From Bilabrum cf. latius (lineage: Eukaryota > Bigyra: Bicosoecida > Bigyra > Bicosoecida): DNA of 64,000 nt. The stretch lies in NCBI GenBank assembly GCA_965178125.1, contig OZ237750.1:372001-436000 (forward strand). Direction: 5' to 3'. This document shows, in pieces, positions 59,350 to 64,000 of this stretch (positions are counted from its first letter, which is position 1; each line of letters opens with the position of its first letter). The position numbers were made by a program, and so were the translations under genes. The notes under the pieces were generated by a model that saw only the letters and a program-made list of their open reading frames with translations, did no database searches and was not told where the DNA came from.

Positions 59350-62300
59350 TCATCCCCTCAGGGGCAGCTGGCCAACTAGCGGCCTCGAAGCCGCCTTGGC
59401 TGCGGCTGCCTTGCGAGCGCCACGCTCGCCCTCCTCCCTCTCACGAAGCGCCGCCTCGAACGCGTCTGCACCTCCCCTTGTCCTTGCCATGCCAGGCGCG
59501 AGGTACCCAGCCAAGCCGGCACCCGCAGCGTCCGACCCTCCCGCCCGCGATCCGATGTGACTGGCGTCAGTGCCCAGCGCCTTGGCAAGCATGTGCACGT
59601 AGGACCCATCGGTGGCAGAGGCGCTCATCAGCTCGTCACCCACCAACGGGCGGTAGCTCTCGCCCCACCTGGGGAACACGCGCTTGTACAGGGACAGGCA
59701 GATGGTGTCGTGGGGCTGGATCACCCTGTTGAACGAGCATTTGAACTTGCCGTGCGTGCCCACCGGACCCCTGAAATTCCCGGTCAGCCCGTGCTTCGTG
59801 GTGAGCTGCAGCTTCTGGAACCACCTCACATCGTCAGGGTTGTAGAACATGAACTTGACGACCGCCTTGTTGTTCTTGCAAGCGACGGGCAGGCCCGTCA
59901 GCAAGACACGCTTGAGCACCAGCTTGTCGGGGGCAGCGCCGAGGATGGTGCCGGTAGCCACAAGTGTCGGCCCGCTGCCGGCGGGCCCAGCACCGCCCGC
60001 ACCGCTGCTAGCACCTCCAGCCGTGCCGTCCTTTGGTCGCCTGTACACGAGAACGGGGCCAGGAGGGAAACTCACGGGCCCAAACACGGTCGCAATGTGC
60101 TGCTCACCGGGCTGCAGGAACCTGCTCATCCGAAGGCGGTCGCTCTTGTGCCTCTCCTGGGAGAAGATGGGCCTAGCATCGAACGACCGGAAGCCGACGT
60201 GGAACTCAAGATCGTCCTTGCTCTTGACCACCTCGTCCTCCTCGACGCCAGGCAGCATCTTGATCCTGTAGTGCATCACAGAGGTGACGTGCTCGTGCTG
60301 CAGCAAAGTGGATACCACCAGCGGCTCGTGCGCAGGCCTGGCTCGAACGGCGGCTGCGGGCACCCCAGCGATCTCGATGGTGACAAACTGCCCAGACGCG
60401 ATCCATCCCCGGCCCGCCCTCGCTCGGAGAGCCGCCGTGGTGCTGGCTGCCGTGGATCGCGAAGAGGCGAGAGACCCGAGGCTGCCCGCCATCGAGCTCA
60501 TCTCTGAAGTTGCGGCCCCAGACCCGTGCCGGGCACCGGAGGCGAAGTCCAGCTCATCTCGGCCGTCGAAATCGCCCACCATGCCTCCTACGGACCCAGC
60601 GTCATCGTCATCGCCGGCGCCTGCCTTGCCATACAACGAGTCGGCATCGCCTCCGTACACAGACTCGCCGGCCAGCCCGCGACCACCCATCACCGACCCC
60701 GCGACCGAAGCGCCGCGCCGGCTCATCGCGGCTCGCGACTTGGCGGCGTGCGAGGCCGTCCTCGCCACAGCCCGCTCCACTTCCATCTAGCTGGCAGCCA
60801 CTCCCTCGAGCTTGTCCGCCGCCGCCGACATCACGCGCTCCACCCGCGCGGCAGTTCTCGCGAAGTCCTTGAGCTGGAAGAGCCGTCCGTAGGAGCGAGG
60901 GAGGCTCTCATCGGTCCTCCATTCCGACCTGCTCTCGCTCTTGAGGCCCCTGTACTTGCCAAATCGGTGCGCAGCCGGCACGTCGATGGGTGTCTCCACC
61001 TCGTCTGGGAACTCCTTCTCCTCCTCGCGGAGCGCCCTTCGCGCCTCCATCTCGGCTAGCTTGGCAGCTGCGAGTGTCCGAGCCGTCTCGCCGTCCTCGT
61101 CCTCACCCTCCTCTGGAAACCCGCCATTCCCGTACGTCTCGGCGTCGTCTTCATCCTCGTCCTCGTCATCGTCGTCCTCGCCCATCATCCACGCCCTCGC
61201 AAAATCCTTCTCGTACTCCTTGCCCAGCTTGGCCGCCTCTGAGGAAACACCCATAGACCCGGGCCCGGGCGCGTCCCCTGCTTCCATGGCTGCCGCCCCC
61301 GAGGACGACGAAGCCGATGATGACGATGACGATGATGATGCTGATGGTGCGGCTGGCTCCCCGTCCATCGCCGCAGTGCCGGTGCCGGCCCCATCGCGAC
61401 CGGCAGCTGCCCCCCTCGCTCCCCCGACCGGCATACCCTCCTCATCCAGACCACTCTCGGCCTGCCTCATCTCCTCCATCGTGGGCCACGTCTGTTCCCC
61501 GCTCGTTGTGTCTTCCGGCGCCAGCGAAGCAAGCACAGGCCCGGCGGACTTGCTCGAAGCTGCCGCAGATGCGGGGCTGATCCCGCTCGCCAGCTTGGGC
61601 GCCTCGCCGATGGTGTCCCCTCTCGCGAACGCATCCAGTGCTGCCTTCATCTTGTCCGCGGCGTCGGCGCCGCTGGCCATGGGAAACGGCTGTGGAGGTG
61701 CGAGCACCTTACCCGGCAAGAAAGTGCCAATGCCCGCAAGGTGCAGCGCCTGCCTCTCGTGCAAAGGCCTGCCCCTGAGGTACCCGCTGACAGTGAGGGT
61801 TACGGTCTCCGGAGAATCGACAACCTTGCCGCTTGCTATCGCTTGACGGATGCACACGGCCGCCTCTGGTGCTAGCGGCTGCCCGGCCGCTGCCATGACC
61901 TCGGCGGCGGTCTTGGCTCCTGCCGCGATGGCAGCCGTGGTACCTGCTTCGTCCTTTTTGACGTGCGTGTGCACCGCCACCAGGTGGGACCGCCTGTCTC
62001 GCCACGTGAGAGGCCGGGGACGAGCCCCCGCGATGTGTCTCAGCAGCTGGTCGGAGCTCTCGGCGTCAACGAGCTTGCAGTCCGGTCCGATCTCAGTGCT
62101 GAACAGCCGCCCCGCCCACTTGCGTGCCTCCCCCTTGCGCTTACCCGCTGCCGACAGGCCCTGCACCGCGCCGATGGGCGAGGGCAGGCCCGCTGCCTTG
62201 ATGGCCGTGAGGCAGTCGTACGCGTGTTCCCCGAGGGCTTCATCGGGCCCGCGGCTGAGGTCCACGGCCATGACGAGTGCGTCGCAGACTCGCACAGTGG

Positions 62301-62880
62301 CAAGGCATGCTTCCACGGTCAAGGTGGGGACCAGGGTGAACGTGAATCGCTGCTTGAGCTTTACGTAGGAAGCAGTCACGAACTTGCTTTGGCTGACGGA
62401 TCCGTTGCTGAGCGTGGCCTGAACATCCGCCGAGCTGGCGAGAGAATCGATCAGGGCGCCCAGCCCGGTGCCACCGTGCGACAGAGAGATGAATCCGACA
62501 ACTTTAGGCGTTCCATGACCACCACCTACGCCGAGACGCCGCTTTACCCTCAAGTTTCTCTGTTTCTCCAGCCGCTTTTGGGCTAGCTAATTGGTTCTAG
62601 CTTGCCGGCTCGACTACGAGTTGGTTCTGCGCAGAAAGCTAGAGCCAATGTTTCAGATACAATAGCGTGAGATCCCATGCATGCACAAGAAGTGTTATGG
62701 ATGATTTGCGAAAGCTCACTTGGCCATCGCAGCATACTTTGCACCAACGATACTCCTACCGGAACTCTCCACCCTGCCTCCGCTCTTCCGGTCCAAGGCG
62801 CGCTTTGATGCATGGCCTCCCCCTTTATGTGCCTTGTTCCTCTATTTCTTTCGTCCCGAGCGGTGGTGGTGACCTGACAT
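59350..62880 (-). CDS. TSR1: Tsr1, 40S ribosome maturation factor
   Basis: GTPase-like but catalytically inactive factor that holds late pre-40S particles. Exon 1 is 62880-62720, the intron is 62719-62627 (93 nt, GTGAGC...CGCAG), exon 2 is 62626-59350 ending at TGA; 1,145 residues. Exon 1 gives 'SGHHHRSGRKK*RNKAHKGG', where the TAG (62842-62844) sits on the Gln of human 'LKQQNKAHKGG'. Then come 'KRLEKQRNLRVKRRLG' and 'VVGFISLSHGG' without a functional P-loop Lys. The C-terminal Bms1/Tsr1 domain has 'GQFVTIEIAGVP', 'DLEFHVGFRSFDARPIFSQ', 'VATGTILGAAPDKLVLKRVL', 'KFMFYNPDDVRWFQ' and 'GPVGTHGKFKCSFN' followed by 'LYKRVFPRW'. It is about 340 residues longer than human Tsr1 through acidic and Ser/Ala inserts. 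Other TAGs: 62614, 62587 and 60787. Confidence 0.93.
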
Positions 62881-62945
62881 ACGGTTAGCGCAGAATGTGA
62901 GCGAGTTGCACTACAGAGGAGAACAGTAGTGCACGCTGCAGTGCA
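62881..62945. promoter_or_regulatory. Very short divergent promoter, TSR1 and MOCS2A
   Basis: Only 65 bp lie between the two opposite start codons, so the transcription start sites and core elements must be shared or overlap. No TATA-like element is obvious. Bidirectional promoter function is inferred from spacing. Confidence 0.45.
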
Positions 62946-63275
62946 ATGAAATTCATCAACACAATTTCGATGATCCTTCGAGCCCCACTGCCAGGGTGCA
63001 TGGCAGAAGTACCGGTTGCATTTGACGTTACTATACTGCTGTTTGCATCTGCTCGAGAGGCGTGCGGATCGAGCTCTCTCGAGGTATCGCTTCCAGGCCC
63101 GACATCCATCGCGGAAGTTCGCGAAGCCCTGAAGTCTATTGAAGAGCTGGGAGGAATACTGAAGGGGCAATCAGCTTTATTTGCTCTTAACGAGGAATAC
63201 GTCTTAGACGAGACTTCGGCAGTGGTAAGAAAGGGGGACAGCCTTGCATTGATTCCGCCGGTATCCGGGGGCTGA
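62946..63275 (+). CDS. MOCS2A: Molybdopterin synthase small subunit (MoaD / MOCS2A)
   Basis: Sulfur carrier of molybdopterin synthase, with a ubiquitin-like fold. ATG 62946 to TGA 63273-63275, 109 residues. Core matches: 'VTILLFASAREACGSSS', 'ALNEEYVLDET', 'KGDSLALIPPVSGG'. The terminal Gly-Gly that is adenylated and thiocarboxylated is intact. The family usually has about 80-90 residues; the extra 20 at the N-terminus could be avoided by starting at ATG 63000, just before the domain. No TAG codons. The partner subunit follows 38 bp downstream in another frame. Confidence 0.93.
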   Translation: MKFINTISMILRAPLPGCMAEVPVAFDVTILLFASAREACGSSSLEVSLPGPTSIAEVREALKSIEELGGILKGQSALFALNEEYVLDETSAVVRKGDSLALIPPVSGG

Positions 63276-63313
63276 GAGTCCTTGAGACCGCTTGAACGCG
63301 ATATCTTCGAAGA

Positions 63314-64000
63314 ATGGAAGGAACAAGTGATAGCAAGGATACCACAGAGCCAGTTACCAGCTCTAGCAAGTGCCCCATCACGGTGCGGCTTGGCCCAAGC
63401 AGCGCGGGCATCCCGGAGCCATCGGCAGCTGAATTAAAGCACGACAACATTTGGGTTAGGATTTCAGGCGACAAGATAGCCCCCGAAGAATTGATCAAAT
63501 TTTGCACAAGACCAAAAGCCGGCGGCATCGGCGTATTCCTGGGGACCACTCGCGATTCGTTCAAGGGCAAGAAAGTGGTCCGGCTAGAATACGAAGGCTT
63601 CTCCAAGATGGCCGCCGCCACGGGCGTCCGGCTGTGCCAGCAGGCGATGGATACTTTTAAACTATCCGCCACAGGCGTCTTTCATCGGCTCGGCAGCGTG
63701 CCTGTGACGGAGAGCAGCGTCGTGGTTGTGGCAAGCTCCGTGCATAGGCGTGAGGCGATGCAGGCGGCTGGGTGGCTCATTGACGAGGTGAAGGCGAGGC
63801 TGCCTGTGTGGAAGCTAGAGTGGTACTAGGGTGATGAAAGGGCCTGGAAAGAGAACTGCGAGTGCGCGTTCGAGGCCATGAAGCGGAGGGCCAGCGAGCG
63901 TGAGGCGGCAGGGGCAGGGGCAGGGACAGGGGCAGGGGCAGGGGCAGGGGCAGGGGCAGGGGCAGGGGCAGGGGCAGGGGCAGGGGCAGGGGCAGGTGCT
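63314..64000 (+). CDS. MOCS2B: Molybdopterin synthase large subunit (MoaE / MOCS2B), 3' end beyond window
   Basis: Catalytic subunit that converts precursor Z (cPMP) to molybdopterin with MOCS2A. It starts at ATG 63314 and is still open at 64000 (partial). Family motifs: 'GGIGVFLGTTRDSFKGKKV', 'LEYEGFSKMAA', 'HRLGSVPVTESSVVVVASSV', 'HRREAMQAAGWLIDEVKARL' and 'PVWKLEWY', which retains the catalytic-site Lys. A TAG (63827-63829) follows 'LEWY'; beyond it 'GDERAWKENCECAF' matches the conserved 'W..N.EC' end of MOCS2B, so translation must pass the TAG. The C-terminus then enters a Gly-Ala run encoded by the GGGGCA repeat, absent from relatives. Confidence 0.92.
63908..64000 (+). repeat. GGGGCA hexamer repeat at window edge
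   Basis: At least 14 near-perfect copies with one GGGACA variant, continuing past the edge. It lies in the MOCS2B reading frame and encodes Gly-Ala. Assembly collapse or expansion is possible here. Confidence 0.92.

Noticed and set aside
1-64000. The region as a pseudogene-rich or degenerate locus with many nonsense mutations
   Set aside because: All interruptions are TAG, never TAA or TGA; frames, catalytic residues and splice phases are otherwise intact in unrelated genes, including essential ones.
1-64000. TAG as Leu, Tyr or Glu instead of Gln
   Set aside because: Tsr1, cyclin H and FGE place TAG on conserved Gln columns; NEK, LRR, Rab6, MOCS2B and coiled-coil sites are polar. Leu fits badly. 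Glu is harder to exclude at single sites but is not the best overall.
1-64000. Programmed stop-codon readthrough instead of reassignment
   Set aside because: Up to 14 TAGs per gene would make full-length product negligible, and no gene is designed to end at TAG.

Overview
This window is protein-coding nuclear DNA from a single-celled eukaryote. It has GC-rich composition, short spliceosomal introns (14 placed with confidence, about 84-281 nt, nearly all GTGAG...CGCAG), intergenic gaps that are often under 200 bp, and eukaryote-only genes: anoctamin, Rab6, ribosomal protein eS24, cyclin H, NEK kinase, Tsr1 and SUMF1-type FGE. I recognise no tRNA, rRNA, transposon or CRISPR array. The lineage cannot be fixed from sequence alone. 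TmcB-like and LRR+DUF4476-like proteins fit a stramenopile, alveolate or rhizarian protist better than an animal, plant or fungus.

The central observation is a non-standard genetic code. Almost every gene is broken by in-frame TAG codons (about 100 in 25 genes), yet homology runs straight through them. Every gene whose end lies in the window finishes at TGA (22) or TAA (2), and none at TAG. At conserved positions TAG stands where relatives have glutamine or another polar residue: Tsr1 N-terminus, FGE, cyclin H 'ST-Q-R', Rab6 'EEG-Q', and the NEK kinase domain. I therefore read TAG as Gln, with TGA and TAA as stops, and all coordinates below use that reading. Under the standard code the same loci would look like chains of pseudogene fragments.

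Layout. 0-12 kb: 5'-truncated anoctamin, convergent with an unknown polytopic protein; then a long LRR/DUF4476-like protein and L-rhamnose mutarotase. 12-26 kb: a 1,886-residue TmcB-like membrane protein, Rab6, eS24, an unknown alanine-rich protein, a GT62 (Mnn9/Anp1-type) glycosyltransferase and a small basic protein. 26-37 kb: a giant ankyrin/TRAF-zinc-finger protein, a polytopic protein with a cysteine-rich tail, and an RBFA-like protein. 37-50 kb: NEK kinase, a secreted glycosidase-like protein, alpha-galactosidase (GH27), cyclin H and a polytopic GT-C-like protein. 50-64 kb: a GH28 pectinase-like protein, formylglycine-generating enzyme, an alpha/beta hydrolase, a tail-anchored coiled-coil protein, Tsr1, and the two molybdopterin synthase subunits MOCS2A and MOCS2B, the last running off the right edge into a GGGGCA repeat.

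Functionally the window is a mixture. There is ribosome biogenesis (Tsr1, eS24, RBFA-like), cell cycle and transcription (NEK, cyclin H), Golgi and secretory function (Rab6, GT62, FGE) and cofactor synthesis (MOCS2). There is also a loose concentration of carbohydrate-active genes (RhaM, GH27, GH28, glycosidase-like, FGE for sulfatase activation), which would fit an organism that breaks down plant or algal polysaccharides.
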